DNA of 64,000 nt from Spirulina major PCC 6313 (GCF_001890765.1 NZ_KV878783.1:2689840-2753839); one strand, 5' to 3'; positions 14,541 through 24,435 are shown, counted from the stretch's first letter. The notes: generated by a model not told the origin, from the sequence alone. Program-made: numbers and translations.

Positions 14541-15035
14541 ATGAAATCTGCGTTCAATCGTCCCCTACCCCTAGCGTTGTTGACGGGTATCGCTGCATTG
14601 GGGTTGGGCGCTCTCACCCCCCCAGCACTGGCGGGCGCATTCTGTGGCCCCACCGCAAAATCCACTGTTCAACAAAAACAGCAATGTCAACGGCCTACCC
14701 TCACCTCTGGCCAGGATTTCTCCGATGTACTGACAGATCAAGACATTCCCACGGGCGACGGGGGGTTCTTCCGGGATTATGAAGTGAATCTGCAACCGGG
14801 GGATAATGTAGCGATTGATCTCGTCTCCAATGAGTTTGACCCGATTGTGCTGCTGCTCAACCCCGACGGCACACCCCTCGGCGATAACGACGATGCACCG
14901 GGCGGCGGCACGGATTCGCTGCTGTTCACGCGAATTAAGGAGGCCGGAACCTATATCGTGCGGGTGCGCTCCTTTGGCGATACCGGCGGCGGTGAATTTA
15001 CCTTAACGGTGACGCGCCTCGTTCCGGTGCGCTAA
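14541..15035 (+). CDS. Secreted PPC-domain (pre-peptidase C-terminal) protein
   Basis: 164 residues starting at ATG 14541. A Sec signal peptide is evident: basic KSAFNRP, a hydrophobic LALLTGIAALGLGALT core and an ALAG cleavage region. The mature part has an N-terminal CGPTAKSTVQQKQQC segment and one PPC domain (FRDYEVNLQPGDNVAIDLVSNEFDPIVLLLNPDG...DDAPGGGTDSLLFTRIKEAGTYIVRVRSF). PPC domains are beta-sandwiches usually appended to secreted proteases; here it stands alone, so function is unknown. The gene lies 15 bp upstream of the JAMM peptidase gene and may be co-transcribed with it. Confidence 0.8.
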   Translation: MKSAFNRPLPLALLTGIAALGLGALTPPALAGAFCGPTAKSTVQQKQQCQRPTLTSGQDFSDVLTDQDIPTGDGGFFRDYEVNLQPGDNVAIDLVSNEFDPIVLLLNPDGTPLGDNDDAPGGGTDSLLFTRIKEAGTYIVRVRSFGDTGGGEFTLTVTRLVPVR

Positions 15036-15050
15036 GGGTGATCCGTTGCG

Positions 15051-15521
15051 ATGGGACTATCACTGTCAACGCTGCAATACGATACCCTCTGCGCCCATGG
15101 AGCCGCCACCTATCCAGAGGAATGCTGTGGGGTGTTGGTGGGACGGGGAGAGGCGATCGCACCGGTCATTGAGGTTGTGCCCTTGGTGAATGTGTGGGGA
15201 CGGGCTGCGGTGACCGAATCCCTCGCGGCCGTCGCGTCGGAACCCCGGTCGGACAGTCGGCGGCGGAATTTTGCGATCGCGCCAGCAGACTTGCTCCGGG
15301 TGCAGCGGCAGGCCAGCGATCGCCACCTCACGATCATCGGTATCTACCATTCCCACCCCGACCATCCCGCCATCCCTTCGGAGTTTGACCGGGCGATTGC
15401 CTGGCCGGACTACGATTATCTAATTCTGTCGGTACACCAGGGCCAAACCGTGGCCGTGGAAAATTGGCGGCTCAATGATCATGGTGAACTCGCCAGCAGC
15501 CCGCTCCTGTTCACCCCTTAA
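15051..15521 (+). CDS. M67-family JAMM/MPN metallopeptidase
   Basis: 156 residues. The zinc-site signature is complete: glutamate in YPEECCGVLVGRG, then IYHSHPDHPAIPSEFDRAIAWPDY giving H-x-H-x(7)-S-x(2)-D. Bacterial members are single-domain isopeptidase-like enzymes, some acting on sulfur-carrier ubiquitin-like proteins, but no partner (ThiS/MoaD-like) is adjacent. The gene is convergent with menD: the two ends overlap by 4 bp (15518-15521). Confidence 0.88.
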   Translation: MGLSLSTLQYDTLCAHGAATYPEECCGVLVGRGEAIAPVIEVVPLVNVWGRAAVTESLAAVASEPRSDSRRRNFAIAPADLLRVQRQASDRHLTIIGIYHSHPDHPAIPSEFDRAIAWPDYDYLILSVHQGQTVAVENWRLNDHGELASSPLLFTP

Positions 15522-17284
15522 CAGCCCGGCCAATTCTGGAGCCATTGACGGCGCACCTGGGCATCGGTGCGGCGCTGGGTGGGAATTTCCAGCAGGCGGA
15601 TACCAGGAGGAACGGGGGCGGTGAGATGCTGCGCCAGGTTGTCCCAATCGGTAATCCGGTGATAGGTGATGTGATAGGCGGCGCAGAGGTGGGCGAAGTT
15701 GACCCGTTGGGGGGTGACGAAAAATTCAGTAAAGGGGGGATCGTAGGCCGCGATCGCCAACTGTTCAAAAATACCGCCCCCGTCATTATTCACCACCACA
15801 ATTGTGAGACTGCCCGTGAACTGGGGCGTTAACAGAAACCCGTTCGTGTCGTGGAGCAAGGCTAAATCCCCCGTCAGCAAGACCGTGGGGCGATGATCCT
15901 GGGCAATGCCCAAGGCGGTAGATAGCGTACCATCGATGCCATTAGCCCCCCGATTGAAATAGGGGACAATGCCGCGATCGCTCGGTGGCCAAAACGTTTC
16001 CACATCCCGCACCGCCATACTATTGGCAATCAAAATCGGGGTCTGGGGCGGCAAGTGGTGGGCCAAAATCCAGGGCACTTTCGCCGCGATTAGGGGTTCT
16101 GTGGCCGCAAGGGTGCGATCGAGGTATTGACGCGCCGCCGTTTCCGCCTGCTGCCACTGGGAGAGATAAGGGCTGACGGTCAAGGTGGGGGTGGTGTAGT
16201 TAATCTGTTCGATCGCAACGTGCAGAGGGTGGCTATGGCCGTGGAGGGGGTCAAAATTATCGGGGCGTGGGTCGAGAATCCAACGGGGGGCATCGGTGGC
16301 GGTGAGCCATTGCCGTAGGATTTTGCTCGTGGGCAGTTCCCCCAGTTGAATCACCCACCGGGGCGCGAGATCGTGGGCTAAGGTGCGATCGCGCAGAATC
16401 AAATCATAATGGCTGATTAACTGGGGATTGAGGGCGGCATGGTGACGCAGGGGGGACAGACCCTCGGCCAGCACCGGATAGTGGAGGGTGGCGGCGAGGC
16501 GTGCCACCGCCCGACAGTAGGCCACCGGGTCGGCGGGTTCGGCGAGACCGGCAATAATCACACCCTCGGCGGGGGGATGGGGGGGCAGTGCGATCGCAGT
16601 CGGGGCATGGGTGGGCGCGGGCGGTGGGGGTGTCCCATCCAGCGACCATTGGGCCACTTGGGCGGCGAGTTCCGGTTGTCGCGTGGGGGCGAGGGGTTCG
16701 CGGAAGGGTAAATTGAGATGCACAACGCCGGGATGGGGGTAAAGGGCGCGATCCCAGGCGTGGTGGGTCATCTGTCGCCACGATCGCACAATCTCCACAT
16801 CCGGGCTAGGAATCGGGAATTCCATGTGCCAATTGGGATAGGAACCGAACAGTTTCAACTGATCAATGGCTTGGCCCGCGTGGCAATGGCGCAATTCCGG
16901 GGGACGATCTGCCGTTAGGATCAGGAGGGGAACCCCCGTCATCGCGGCTTCAATCACCGCTGGATAGAAATTTGCGCCCGCCGTGCCGGAGGTGCAAACC
17001 AAGGCGACGGGACGGCGCGATCGCTTCGCCACGCCCAAGGCAAAAAAAGCCGCCGATCGCTCATCTAAACAGGGCAGCGTCGCCACGGTTTTACAGGCCG
17101 CAAACGCCACCGCCAAGGGAGTCGAACGGGAGCCGGGACAGATTACCGCCTGCCGCAAGCCCCGTGCCGCCAAGGTTTGCACCAACATTGACCCACAGAG
17201 GGTATTACTATTGCGATCATCCAAGTCCCAAGATGCGATCGCCTGCTGTTGATCTCCGTGCTCTGATCCGTCCCCCTGCGCCAT
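15518..17284 (-). CDS. menD: 2-succinyl-5-enolpyruvyl-6-hydroxy-3-cyclohexene-1-carboxylate synthase
   Basis: 588 residues, normal for MenD. This ThDP enzyme couples isochorismate with 2-oxoglutarate in the menaquinone-type pathway, which in cyanobacteria makes phylloquinone for photosystem I. N-terminal pyrimidine-binding domain with VICPGSRSTPLAVAFA and VALVCTSGTAGANFYPAVIEA; C-terminal PP-binding domain with RGANGIDGTLSTALGIA and VLLTGDLALLHDTNGFL plus VVVNNDGGGIFEQL. A TPR gene starts 3 bp upstream (its stop is at 17288), so the two are probably one transcript. Confidence 0.96.
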   Translation of the reverse strand: MAQGDGSEHGDQQQAIASWDLDDRNSNTLCGSMLVQTLAARGLRQAVICPGSRSTPLAVAFAACKTVATLPCLDERSAAFFALGVAKRSRRPVALVCTSGTAGANFYPAVIEAAMTGVPLLILTADRPPELRHCHAGQAIDQLKLFGSYPNWHMEFPIPSPDVEIVRSWRQMTHHAWDRALYPHPGVVHLNLPFREPLAPTRQPELAAQVAQWSLDGTPPPPAPTHAPTAIALPPHPPAEGVIIAGLAEPADPVAYCRAVARLAATLHYPVLAEGLSPLRHHAALNPQLISHYDLILRDRTLAHDLAPRWVIQLGELPTSKILRQWLTATDAPRWILDPRPDNFDPLHGHSHPLHVAIEQINYTTPTLTVSPYLSQWQQAETAARQYLDRTLAATEPLIAAKVPWILAHHLPPQTPILIANSMAVRDVETFWPPSDRGIVPYFNRGANGIDGTLSTALGIAQDHRPTVLLTGDLALLHDTNGFLLTPQFTGSLTIVVVNNDGGGIFEQLAIAAYDPPFTEFFVTPQRVNFAHLCAAYHITYHRITDWDNLAQHLTAPVPPGIRLLEIPTQRRTDAQVRRQWLQNWPGC

Positions 17285-17287
17285 GGA

Positions 17288-18196
17288 TTAGTCGGTGCTA
17301 TCCCCATTCGGGTCGCTCTCATCCACAGTTGGAGTCTCTGGAGTCTCGCCCCTCGATGCATCAACATCGGCAGGCGCTTGATCCGCGATCGCCGCTGCAC
17401 TGCGTTTAATCGGGTCTTTATAGCGCGGCGGGGCGAGAGACAGGGCCAAACTGTAGAGGGTTTGGGCATCTTCGGTGCGGCCTTGGGCGTTGAAAATTTC
17501 CGCCTTCGCCCATACCGGCCGAAAATCCTCGGCATCCTTGGCAATGACTTGATCGTAAACCGCGAGCGCTTCCGTTAAGCGTTCTTGCTGTTCATAGACC
17601 CGTCCGAGCAACATTTGCACCGAAGCCACATCAATCGAATTGGGTTGGGCGGCGTTGGCTTGGGCGGCGGTTTTTAAGGTCGTTTGCAGCAGGCCGATCG
17701 CCCATTCCGGACGGTCTTGTTGCAACTGGAGCGCCACCATACTTTGCAGGGCTTTAATGTAGCCGGGATGGTTATCCAAGGCGGTTTCATAGGCTTGGAG
17801 GGCCCCGGCTAAATCGCCAAAATACTGCCGGGTTTGCCCCAACAACAGCAGATAATCCGGCTGCTCTGGGACGAGGGTGGCTAAACGTTCGAGGGGTGCG
17901 ATCGCGCCGTCGAGATCCCCCTGTTCGACGCGCACCTCCACTAACCCGCGCAACGCCGTCACATTATCCGGCTCTCGTTCTAGTACCAATTCATAGCCCT
18001 TCGCTTCCGCCGCCAGGTCATTATCCACCACCGGCACGGCGTTGGGCGTGGGCGATGGGGTCACCTGCGCTGGCACAGACCGATTGCGCCACAGCCCCAC
18101 CAAGGGCACGAGCGACCCCCCCACAAAAACCACCAAAATGAGGACGAGAACAACATAGACCCACAGACGACGCGATTGTGTCTTTTTCACAGCCAT
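17288..18196 (-). CDS. Membrane-anchored TPR protein
   Basis: 302 residues from the ATG at 18196. One N-terminal transmembrane helix (RRLWVYVVLVLILVVFVGGSLVPLV), a proline-rich linker, then four to five TPR-like repeats (for example AKGYELVLEREPDNVTALRGL, LATLVPEQPDYLLLLGQTRQ, YETALDNHPGYIKALQSMV) and an acidic C-terminus. The topology suggests a scaffolding protein at the thylakoid or plasma membrane. Location immediately upstream of menD on the same strand (3-bp gap) suggests co-transcription. No catalytic motif; specific function unknown. Confidence 0.75.
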   Translation of the reverse strand: MAVKKTQSRRLWVYVVLVLILVVFVGGSLVPLVGLWRNRSVPAQVTPSPTPNAVPVVDNDLAAEAKGYELVLEREPDNVTALRGLVEVRVEQGDLDGAIAPLERLATLVPEQPDYLLLLGQTRQYFGDLAGALQAYETALDNHPGYIKALQSMVALQLQQDRPEWAIGLLQTTLKTAAQANAAQPNSIDVASVQMLLGRVYEQQERLTEALAVYDQVIAKDAEDFRPVWAKAEIFNAQGRTEDAQTLYSLALSLAPPRYKDPIKRSAAAIADQAPADVDASRGETPETPTVDESDPNGDSTD

Positions 18197-18778
18197 TTTT
18201 AAGACAACGCAGAATAAAAAACGGACATCTGGCGCACCCCCTGAGGAGACCGCTCCGCCGGTTGAGCGGAATGCTGAGACTCTCACCAACAGCATGAGGC
18301 GATGTCTAACCCCACCTGATCAGAGCCTAGTCGATGCGAGGCCATCGGCCCAACCCTGCTAGGGTAGCAGTCTCATCATTGTACCGTTGGATCATCCTTC
18401 AACCACGATCGGCGTTAACACCACACTCCCCTGGTCTCCCCACCGTGCGCACGGAATTGTCGGTGAAATCATACGGATTCCCCGCCCCATCAACCGCATT
18501 AAGTACAATCATGACAACAATGGACAGTCTTCCATCAAAATCAATGCGACCAATGGTGAGACCCCCCTAGTCACGCAGGGGACTTTCTCACTCACCATGT
18601 AAAGTAGAGAGAGACCGTACCCATACGGCTCTTCTTCACTGGTTCGAGACATCAGGAGACACTGGCTCCCCGTACCTCATGTCGAGGTGCGATCGCTTTG
18701 CTCCCCGATCACAACTTTTGTGATCCTCACACCCGTTGCGTATCTCGCCAGTTGTCGAGCTTAGGATCTAGCACGATA
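18197..18778. other. Intergenic region between the TPR gene and an R-rich hypothetical
   Basis: No gene is supported. An open frame at 18387-18602 (+, 71 codons, ending NGETPLVTQGTFSLTM) has reasonable composition but no recognisable family and no ribosome site. An inverted pair GGTGAG (about 18555) and CTCACC (about 18590) brackets its end. The segment must hold promoters for the divergent genes on both sides. Confidence 0.35.
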
Positions 18779-19648
18779 ATGAACAATCAAGCCGCCTCCG
18801 TCGAACAGTCCACATCCATCTCATCTACCAAACCCCCTCGCTCCCAGCCCATTCCGCCGCCGAGTGAACCACGACAGTATCGGGCCATCGGTCTAGTCCA
18901 TGGACGCTATGTCCCATCGGAGGAACAACACACCAAAGGCATGGTGGTCACCGATGATGGGAGCGAAATTGATGCCGTACTCCTAGGGCGCGTCATTAGT
19001 TTGATCAAAAATCACCTGGATCTCGAAAAACCTCATCTTTGGGTTGTCTATCCGCGCACCCGTCAGCAGGAAGAAGAACTCCATGTGCAAATCGCGGGAG
19101 TTTGGGAGCCGGAAAAACTCCACCCCAACCCAGAAAGCTTAGAACCACAAGATGCCGAGGCCAGTGAAACCCCGGAAGATCCCAAAATCAAGCGTCCGCT
19201 CCGGCCCGTAGACCCGCCGAGTCCTTCGGAACCACGCTGTGAGGATGGTTATTTTTCCGTGCGGGGGGAAGCGGTTTTCTGTTCTGCTGAACAGGAGTTG
19301 GTGATTATTAAAATTCAGCAGACCTCTCGCAATCCTGAGGAAAAGCGCAAAAAATCCTTTAAGCTCCACCTCAAAGGCGTGTTGCCCGAAGAACGACCCC
19401 TGCGCCATTTTTGGGATATTCATTTAGTCCGGGACGGGCAACATTTAGCGATTCAAGAAGCCAATGATATGGGCTTTATGCCCAAGCCCAAGCCCCGCAA
19501 AAAGTTTGATAAGAAACCGGGGGGCGGCTTTCAGAAGCGATATTCGAGTCGGCCGAGTAAAGTGGTTAAGCCGGGAGAGGGAGGGCCGAGCCGCGTTGCT
19601 AAACCCATTCCCAAAAAACGGAATTCCTCCCCGGATAGTGGAGATTAA
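18779..19648 (+). CDS. Conserved cyanobacterial hypothetical protein with basic C-terminal tail
   Basis: 289 residues from the ATG at 18779. A proline/serine-rich N-terminus leads to a folded region (RQYRAIGLVHGRYVPSEEQ...KGMVVTDDGSEIDAVLLGRVISLI...HLWVVYPRTR), a variable acidic linker, a second folded region (DGYFSVRGEAVFCS...ELVIIKIQ...FKLHLKGVL), and a strongly basic tail rich in K, P and S. The tail suggests nucleic-acid binding; the two beta-rich segments resemble each other loosely as OB-like halves (inference). I do not recognise a characterised family. Confidence 0.65.
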   Translation: MNNQAASVEQSTSISSTKPPRSQPIPPPSEPRQYRAIGLVHGRYVPSEEQHTKGMVVTDDGSEIDAVLLGRVISLIKNHLDLEKPHLWVVYPRTRQQEEELHVQIAGVWEPEKLHPNPESLEPQDAEASETPEDPKIKRPLRPVDPPSPSEPRCEDGYFSVRGEAVFCSAEQELVIIKIQQTSRNPEEKRKKSFKLHLKGVLPEERPLRHFWDIHLVRDGQHLAIQEANDMGFMPKPKPRKKFDKKPGGGFQKRYSSRPSKVVKPGEGGPSRVAKPIPKKRNSSPDSGD

Positions 19649-19772
19649 TCATCAACGCTGAGGTGGTGCGATCGCGCTTCCATCCTCGTGAATGATGATG
19701 ATCGGGGCGAATAATGCTTCTTCCCGATGTCATCGTTCTTGGTATAGCAGTGGCAGAGATCGTTGGGGCAGG

Positions 19773-19792
19773 CAAGGGGCTTCAGCCCCTTG
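19773..19792. repeat. Dispersed palindrome CAAGGGGCTT-AGCCCCTTG, copy 1
   Basis: A near-perfect palindrome followed by TTCC, matching a second copy at 35980-35999. Both lie just downstream of + strand genes and could act as terminators or as REP-like repeats. Confidence 0.5.
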
Positions 19793-19841
19793 TTCCTAGA
19801 TCTACTGTGGCCCTAACCCTCGTTCTCGTTGCTACATTGGC

Positions 19842-19879
19842 AAAACCCGCCGCTCTCCCTTGGGAAAACGGCGGGTTTT
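19842..19879. terminator. Terminator of the psbEFLJ operon
   Basis: AAAACCCGCCG (19842-19852) and CGGCGGGTTTT (19869-19879) form an 11-bp stem. On the - strand the stem ends in a TTTT run 60 bp past the psbJ stop, a classical intrinsic terminator. Confidence 0.8.
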
Positions 19880-19936
19880 AACTGTAGAGTGCCATCTAAA
19901 GTCGCAATGTGCAATCGATGGCGGGCGGCCTGTTAA

Positions 19937-20056
19937 TTACAACGAGGAACCCAAACCGGCGTAGGCACCGTAAAAGAACAGCCCCACAATACCAATTGCA
20001 CCCATACCGGCAACAACGCCAACCACCCAAAGGGGAATTCGCCCATCTGCAAACAT
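19937..20056 (-). CDS. psbJ: Photosystem II protein J
   Basis: 39 residues: [21 protein letters not shown]... then one transmembrane helix ending [15 protein letters not shown], the conserved PsbJ sequence. It is a small PSII subunit affecting electron flow from QA and assembly of the oxygen-evolving side. Last gene of psbEFLJ; AGGAGG precedes the ATG by about 8 nt. Confidence 0.97.
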   Translation of the reverse strand: MFADGRIPLWVVGVVAGMGAIGIVGLFFYGAYAGLGSSL

Positions 20057-20092
20057 CTGTCTATCCTCCTAATTTGAAATCCTAAACTGTGA

Positions 20093-20212
20093 TTAGTTAA
20101 AGAAGTAGCTCGAAAACAAAACACCCAAAACGAAAATTAACAGCAGTCCTAAGAATAGGGAGGTGCGGTTGAGTTCAACGGGTTGCTTGTTGGGATTATT
20201 AGAACGATCCAT
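20093..20212 (-). CDS. psbL: Photosystem II protein L
   Basis: 39 residues: [19 protein letters not shown]... followed by one transmembrane helix ([20 protein letters not shown]), typical PsbL, located at the PSII monomer interface near QA. The psbF stop lies 9 bp upstream of the start codon. Confidence 0.97.
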   Translation of the reverse strand: MDRSNNPNKQPVELNRTSLFLGLLLIFVLGVLFSSYFFN

Positions 20213-20221
20213 GGAGGCCTC

Positions 20222-20356
20222 CTAGCGTTGAATAAATTGCATTGCGGCGATCGCACCCAGGAAAAATACCGAGGGTACAGCCAAGGTGTGAACTGCTAAC
20301 CAGCGCACTGTAAAAATGGGATAGGTTACAGGTTGGTTTCCGGACGGATTGGTCAT
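20222..20356 (-). CDS. psbF: Cytochrome b559 subunit beta
   Basis: 44 residues: [20 protein letters not shown], then the heme-ligand histidine in [24 protein letters not shown]. It pairs with PsbE to bind the b559 heme. Second gene of the operon. Confidence 0.97.
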   Translation of the reverse strand: MTNPSGNQPVTYPIFTVRWLAVHTLAVPSVFFLGAIAAMQFIQR

Positions 20357-20391
20357 AGTTTATAACCCTTGTTTTTGAATAGAGATGTTGA

Positions 20392-20637
20392 CTATTTATT
20401 GAAAATTTCGATCTGCTTTGTTGCGTCATAGCGATCAGACACAATCGGCATTTCTTGACGATCTTGGGTGAAATATTCATTCGGACGGGGAGTACCGAAT
20501 GCATCGTATGCCAGTCCTGTGCTGACAAACAGCCACCCTGCAATAAACAGCATCGGAATTGTAATACTATGGATCACCCAGTAACGAATACTGGTGACAA
20601 TGTCGGTAAATGGCCGTTCTCCGGTTTGTCCTGCCAT
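20392..20637 (-). CDS. psbE: Cytochrome b559 subunit alpha
   Basis: 81 residues: [20 protein letters not shown], heme-ligand His in [18 protein letters not shown], then the lumenal tail ...[20 protein letters not shown]. First gene of psbEFLJ. GGAGACA precedes the start. Confidence 0.98.
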   Translation of the reverse strand: MAGQTGERPFTDIVTSIRYWVIHSITIPMLFIAGWLFVSTGLAYDAFGTPRPNEYFTQDRQEMPIVSDRYDATKQIEIFNK

Positions 20638-20723
20638 GTGAAAGTGTCTCCTTTGACAAACATTAAAGTCTACTGTACACCATAAAGAATCGCTTGTTCG
20701 GAGAACGCACGATTCCGATGGAA

Positions 20724-21737
20724 CTATGCGATTTCATCACTGGGTTCATAGCGCAGTAACGCGCCGCGATCGCCCAAGATGAAACCATGGTCTGCATCGA
20801 GAAAAACGATGCGATACAAATTAGCGGGGACGCTTTCCACCTGACGATCTTTTTGCCAGGTTTCCCCCTCATCAAAACTGACGAGGAGATTACCACTGCC
20901 GCCGGATACCCAAAGTTCATCCGGAGTCCGGTAGGCTACATCCAGTAGTCCCCAACTGGTGGAAAATTCGGGGTAAATTTCGTCCCCCCATTCCTCATCC
21001 TCTGCCCCAGCATCCGGTTGTGAAAATTGTAACTGACCACCGCGTGCGATGAGCCATTGCCGACCGTCCTCAATGAAGCCCATATTTTGAAGCCGACGGG
21101 AGCTTGTGCGCTGGTGGGGAGCCCATTCATCATCCCCCGGATGCCAAGTGGAGTAGAAGTTTCCTTTGGCGGAAACGGCGAGATAGTCACCCTGGGGCGA
21201 TCGCGTCATATTCCGCACCACCCCGACCGACCCTTGCACGAGGGCGTGCCAATTATTGGCACCGTCATCGGTGCGATAGATCGCCCCTAGATCCGTGGCA
21301 AGTTCAGCACTGTCCGGGCCGAGCGCCGTAATCATATAGGGGGAGCCGGGGAGCTTACTACTGAGGATAACGCGAGTCCAATGGGCCCCGCCGTCATTGG
21401 TATGGAGAAGGATCGACGGTTTTCCGACAATCCAGCCCTCTTGGCCGGCAAAACTGACCGACAGAAAACTCACCTTTTCCTCGCCGAGGTCAATGATCCG
21501 GGGTTCCCAGGTTTTGCCGCCGTCGGTGGTTTCAAAAATGCTCGACCGGCTGCCTACGATCCAACCATGGTCTGGATTGTCGGTGAAGCCCACATCATAG
21601 AGGCTGGCTTCAGTGGTGAGGTCAATCACCTGCCAGGGGTTGGAGCTAATACTAGGGACACTGCTACAGGCCACGCAGAAGATGGCGAGGAGGGTAATTA
21701 TGAGAAGTTGCTTGAATTTACTTAATATGAGGTTCAT
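20724..21737 (-). CDS. ycf48: Photosystem II assembly factor Ycf48/HCF136
   Basis: 337 residues. Lipoprotein signal with lipobox IFCVACSS near residue 24 places it on the lumenal membrane surface. The rest is a beta-propeller built of repeats with the T-x-D-G-G-x-x-W motif ([43 protein letters not shown]). Ycf48 assists early D1 and reaction-centre assembly. The order rubA-ycf48-psbEFLJ is conserved in cyanobacteria and fits a PSII-assembly operon. Confidence 0.96.
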   Translation of the reverse strand: MNLILSKFKQLLIITLLAIFCVACSSVPSISSNPWQVIDLTTEASLYDVGFTDNPDHGWIVGSRSSIFETTDGGKTWEPRIIDLGEEKVSFLSVSFAGQEGWIVGKPSILLHTNDGGAHWTRVILSSKLPGSPYMITALGPDSAELATDLGAIYRTDDGANNWHALVQGSVGVVRNMTRSPQGDYLAVSAKGNFYSTWHPGDDEWAPHQRTSSRRLQNMGFIEDGRQWLIARGGQLQFSQPDAGAEDEEWGDEIYPEFSTSWGLLDVAYRTPDELWVSGGSGNLLVSFDEGETWQKDRQVESVPANLYRIVFLDADHGFILGDRGALLRYEPSDEIA

Positions 21738-21775
21738 AAGGTCATCGGTTAAATCGGCCGGGTTGCACGCCGCAG

Positions 21776-22156
21776 TTAGCGTAGCCCGTAGAGACTGAGG
21801 AAAAATAACACGCCCACGGCCAAGGCTCCAAAAATGAGCAGGTTTTTTTGATTGGGGGTGAGGGTGTTAACCCCAAAACCATAGGTCAGGTTTTCTTGAA
21901 AACCAGAGGGAGCATTGGCCGCGCCAATGTTCCGGAATTGAGTTCGACGCACGCCGCAGACTGGACATTTCCAGGTTGCGGGCAGATCGACGAACTCTGT
22001 ACCGGGGGCAACGTTGTTGTTGCTGTCCCCTTTTTCCGGTTCATAAACGTAGCCACAACTGAGGCATTCGTACTGGGGAGATGCTTGTTCAGCGAGGGTC
22101 TTTTCCTGAGCACTCGGATTGTCAGTACTCGGATCTTCGTGAGCACTTGGACTCAT
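21776..22156 (-). CDS. rubA: Membrane-anchored rubredoxin RubA
   Basis: 126 residues. Rubredoxin domain with both iron knuckles, YECLSCGYVYEPEKG and WKCPVCGVRRTQF, after a Ser/Thr-rich N-terminus, and a C-terminal transmembrane helix (LLIFGALAVGVLFFLSLYGL). RubA is needed for photosystem II (and I) biogenesis. It sits directly upstream of ycf48. Confidence 0.96.
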   Translation of the reverse strand: MSPSAHEDPSTDNPSAQEKTLAEQASPQYECLSCGYVYEPEKGDSNNNVAPGTEFVDLPATWKCPVCGVRRTQFRNIGAANAPSGFQENLTYGFGVNTLTPNQKNLLIFGALAVGVLFFLSLYGLR

Positions 22157-22273
22157 GGTGTGGTTTTTGTGAATATTAAAAACTTTGTTACAAATTATCG
22201 CATAGTTTTAACCCAATTCGGGGCTTGTTGCCGGTTCAGGTTGAGGGGATTGTTCGGGGATGAGGGAAACGGG

Positions 22274-24277
22274 CTAGGAGGTGCGGCGCGATCGCCGGGG
22301 TGAATTGGAACTCGATCGCACACGGGTGACGGGGAGGGTGGTGGCGATGGGAATGGTGAAGTTAAATCGACTGCCTTGGTCTTTACCGTTGGATTCGGCC
22401 CAGATTTGTCCACCCCAGCGTTGAATGATTTGCCGACAGATGGCGAGGCCGAGACCCGTGCCGCCGGTGGTGCGTTGGAGAGCGCCTTCTTCTTGGTAAA
22501 ACCGGTCAAAGACGGTTTCGAGGCGGTTGGGTTCGATGCCGCGGCCGTTATCGGTGATGGACAGGGTGATTTGTCCGGCTTGATCTTGGCGGGCGACGAG
22601 GATGATGTTGCCGTCGGGGGGGGTGAATTTACAGGCGTTGTCGAGGAGTTTGGCGAGGACTTCGACGAACCATTCTCCATCGGCTTGGACGAGGGGGAGG
22701 TCGGGAGCGAGTTGAATGTCAATATTGGGGATGCGGCTGCCGTGGTAGCGCGATCGCACATTGCTCACCCCCAATTCAACGCATTCTTCGATCAGCAGCG
22801 GTTCGGGGTTCCATTCAACGCGGCCGCTTTCGAGTTGGGAGAGGGTGAGAAAGTCTTGGATTAACTTGCGCATCCGTTCGGCATCGGCGAGGGCGGTGTT
22901 GAGCATGACTTGGCGCAGTTCCGGGGACATGTCCGGTTCAGTGGCAAGGCTTTCGAGGCAGACTTGGATCGTGGAGAGGGGGGTGCGCAGTTCGTGGCCG
23001 GTGATGGCGACGAGGTTGGAGCGGGTGCGATCGAGGGCGGCCAGTTGTTCGTTGAGGTCTTCGAGGTTGGCGTAGGCTTCGGCTTGGATCAGGGCAACGC
23101 CCACTTGATTGGCGATCGCTTCTACGAGACTGATTTGCTCCCCCGTCCAAGGCAGATGATCGGGCCGGCATTGGTGCAGTTCAATCATCCCCAAAAAGCG
23201 GTCTTGATAAAACACCGGCACCATCAACCAAGACCCAATGTGATGGCGTTGGGCCATGGTGCGCACCGCGTCGGTGATGGCTTGATTGTCGGGGCTGAGA
23301 TCTTGAACAAAGAGAGATTCCAGTTGAGTCGCCACCTGTTGAAACAGTTCGTTATCCGTCAGGGCCCAGGTTTTGCCCAGGAGGGAACCGATATCGGTGT
23401 TGAGAAATTCATGGCTGATGGTGGCGGTATTGTCCGTGGCACTACAGCGGTAAATGATGCAGCGGCAGGCTTCGAGGCCGTGACCCAGTTGCTCAACGGC
23501 GACTTGAAGAATTTCTTCGGGGTCAAGCGATCGCCGAATGGCGGTGGTCATCAGATGAATGAGGCGTTCTTTTTGCTCTTGGGAGGCAATGGCGCGATAG
23601 GCTTTAATCAGCTTGTACTGTCCCACTTGGAGATAGCTCACCAGTCGATTCACAAAGGGGTCGGGGTAGTTGATGGGTGATTCATCGGCCCCCGCGATCG
23701 CCAAGGTGAGATCGCAACTATTGTTCAGATAGCGAGCCTTGGCGGCGGCGATTTTATCCGTCAGTTCAGGGCGGTAGTGGAGGATGCGATCGAGCAGGAT
23801 GATGGCGGCGGCACAACTAGCTTGGCGATTAAACGTCCAAATCCCCTCAAAGCGGCGATTAGAATCCATATCCAAGCCGAGGGTTTCCGGCTCAAGGGTG
23901 GTGCGTTCTCGACAAATGAGACAGTTGGCGTAGCGATCGCCAATCACCACCAAATGCCATTCTTGGCTGAGAGCATCGTTAGGATCAAACGCAACCGATT
24001 CATAAAGACCAGAGCCATGCTTGAAGTCTGTTTCTGGGGCGGCCAACACATAGACCTGATCGCTTTGTTCACCAATGCGACGGTAACGGTGGGCTTCTTG
24101 GCGATAAAACCGTTCCTGTTGAAAGGTGGCAATAATCAAGGGGCCGTCGGTATGGGCGAGAACTTGATCTTCCATCGCATGGGACAACGCCACCAATGAC
24201 GTTTTAAAAAACATCTGCGGCCGCCAGTCTGGTAAGACCTGCATTAGTTGCGCCAAGACCGAGCTTGAAATACTCAT
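22274..24277 (-). CDS. DICT-GAF sensor histidine kinase
   Basis: 667 residues. Residues about 1-190 form a DICT sensory domain (MFFKTSLVALSHAMEDQVLAH...FQQERFYRQEAHRYRRIG). About 235-400: a GAF domain (EEILQVAVEQLGHGLEACRCIIYR...MVPVFYQDRFLGMIELHQC). About 430-500: HisKA with H-box AITGHELRTPLSTI. About 540-650: HATPase with LLDNACKFTPP (N), ITDNGRGIEP (G1), FYQEEG and GTGLGLAICRQI (G2). No transmembrane segment, so a cytosolic sensor. DICT domains are often linked to light or redox signalling; the ligand is unknown. No response regulator is adjacent. Confidence 0.9.
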   Translation of the reverse strand: MSISSSVLAQLMQVLPDWRPQMFFKTSLVALSHAMEDQVLAHTDGPLIIATFQQERFYRQEAHRYRRIGEQSDQVYVLAAPETDFKHGSGLYESVAFDPNDALSQEWHLVVIGDRYANCLICRERTTLEPETLGLDMDSNRRFEGIWTFNRQASCAAAIILLDRILHYRPELTDKIAAAKARYLNNSCDLTLAIAGADESPINYPDPFVNRLVSYLQVGQYKLIKAYRAIASQEQKERLIHLMTTAIRRSLDPEEILQVAVEQLGHGLEACRCIIYRCSATDNTATISHEFLNTDIGSLLGKTWALTDNELFQQVATQLESLFVQDLSPDNQAITDAVRTMAQRHHIGSWLMVPVFYQDRFLGMIELHQCRPDHLPWTGEQISLVEAIANQVGVALIQAEAYANLEDLNEQLAALDRTRSNLVAITGHELRTPLSTIQVCLESLATEPDMSPELRQVMLNTALADAERMRKLIQDFLTLSQLESGRVEWNPEPLLIEECVELGVSNVRSRYHGSRIPNIDIQLAPDLPLVQADGEWFVEVLAKLLDNACKFTPPDGNIILVARQDQAGQITLSITDNGRGIEPNRLETVFDRFYQEEGALQRTTGGTGLGLAICRQIIQRWGGQIWAESNGKDQGSRFNFTIPIATTLPVTRVRSSSNSPRRSRRTS

Positions 24278-24435
24278 CGCCGTTTAAGGGGTGCTGCCGT
24301 TGCCATTTTAGCGGGGAGAGTCCTGCTCTCTTAGTGAAGGACGTTTAATCTTCCCATAATCCTACAAAGATCCCTAGGTCGGATTTTGAATTAGATTCAG
24401 TTATTAAATATTGAATTTAATATTAAAAAAAATCA

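Noticed and set aside
18387-18602. 71-codon open frame upstream of the basic-tailed hypothetical
   Set aside because: No ribosome site, no recognisable family and repeats at its end; not enough to call a gene.
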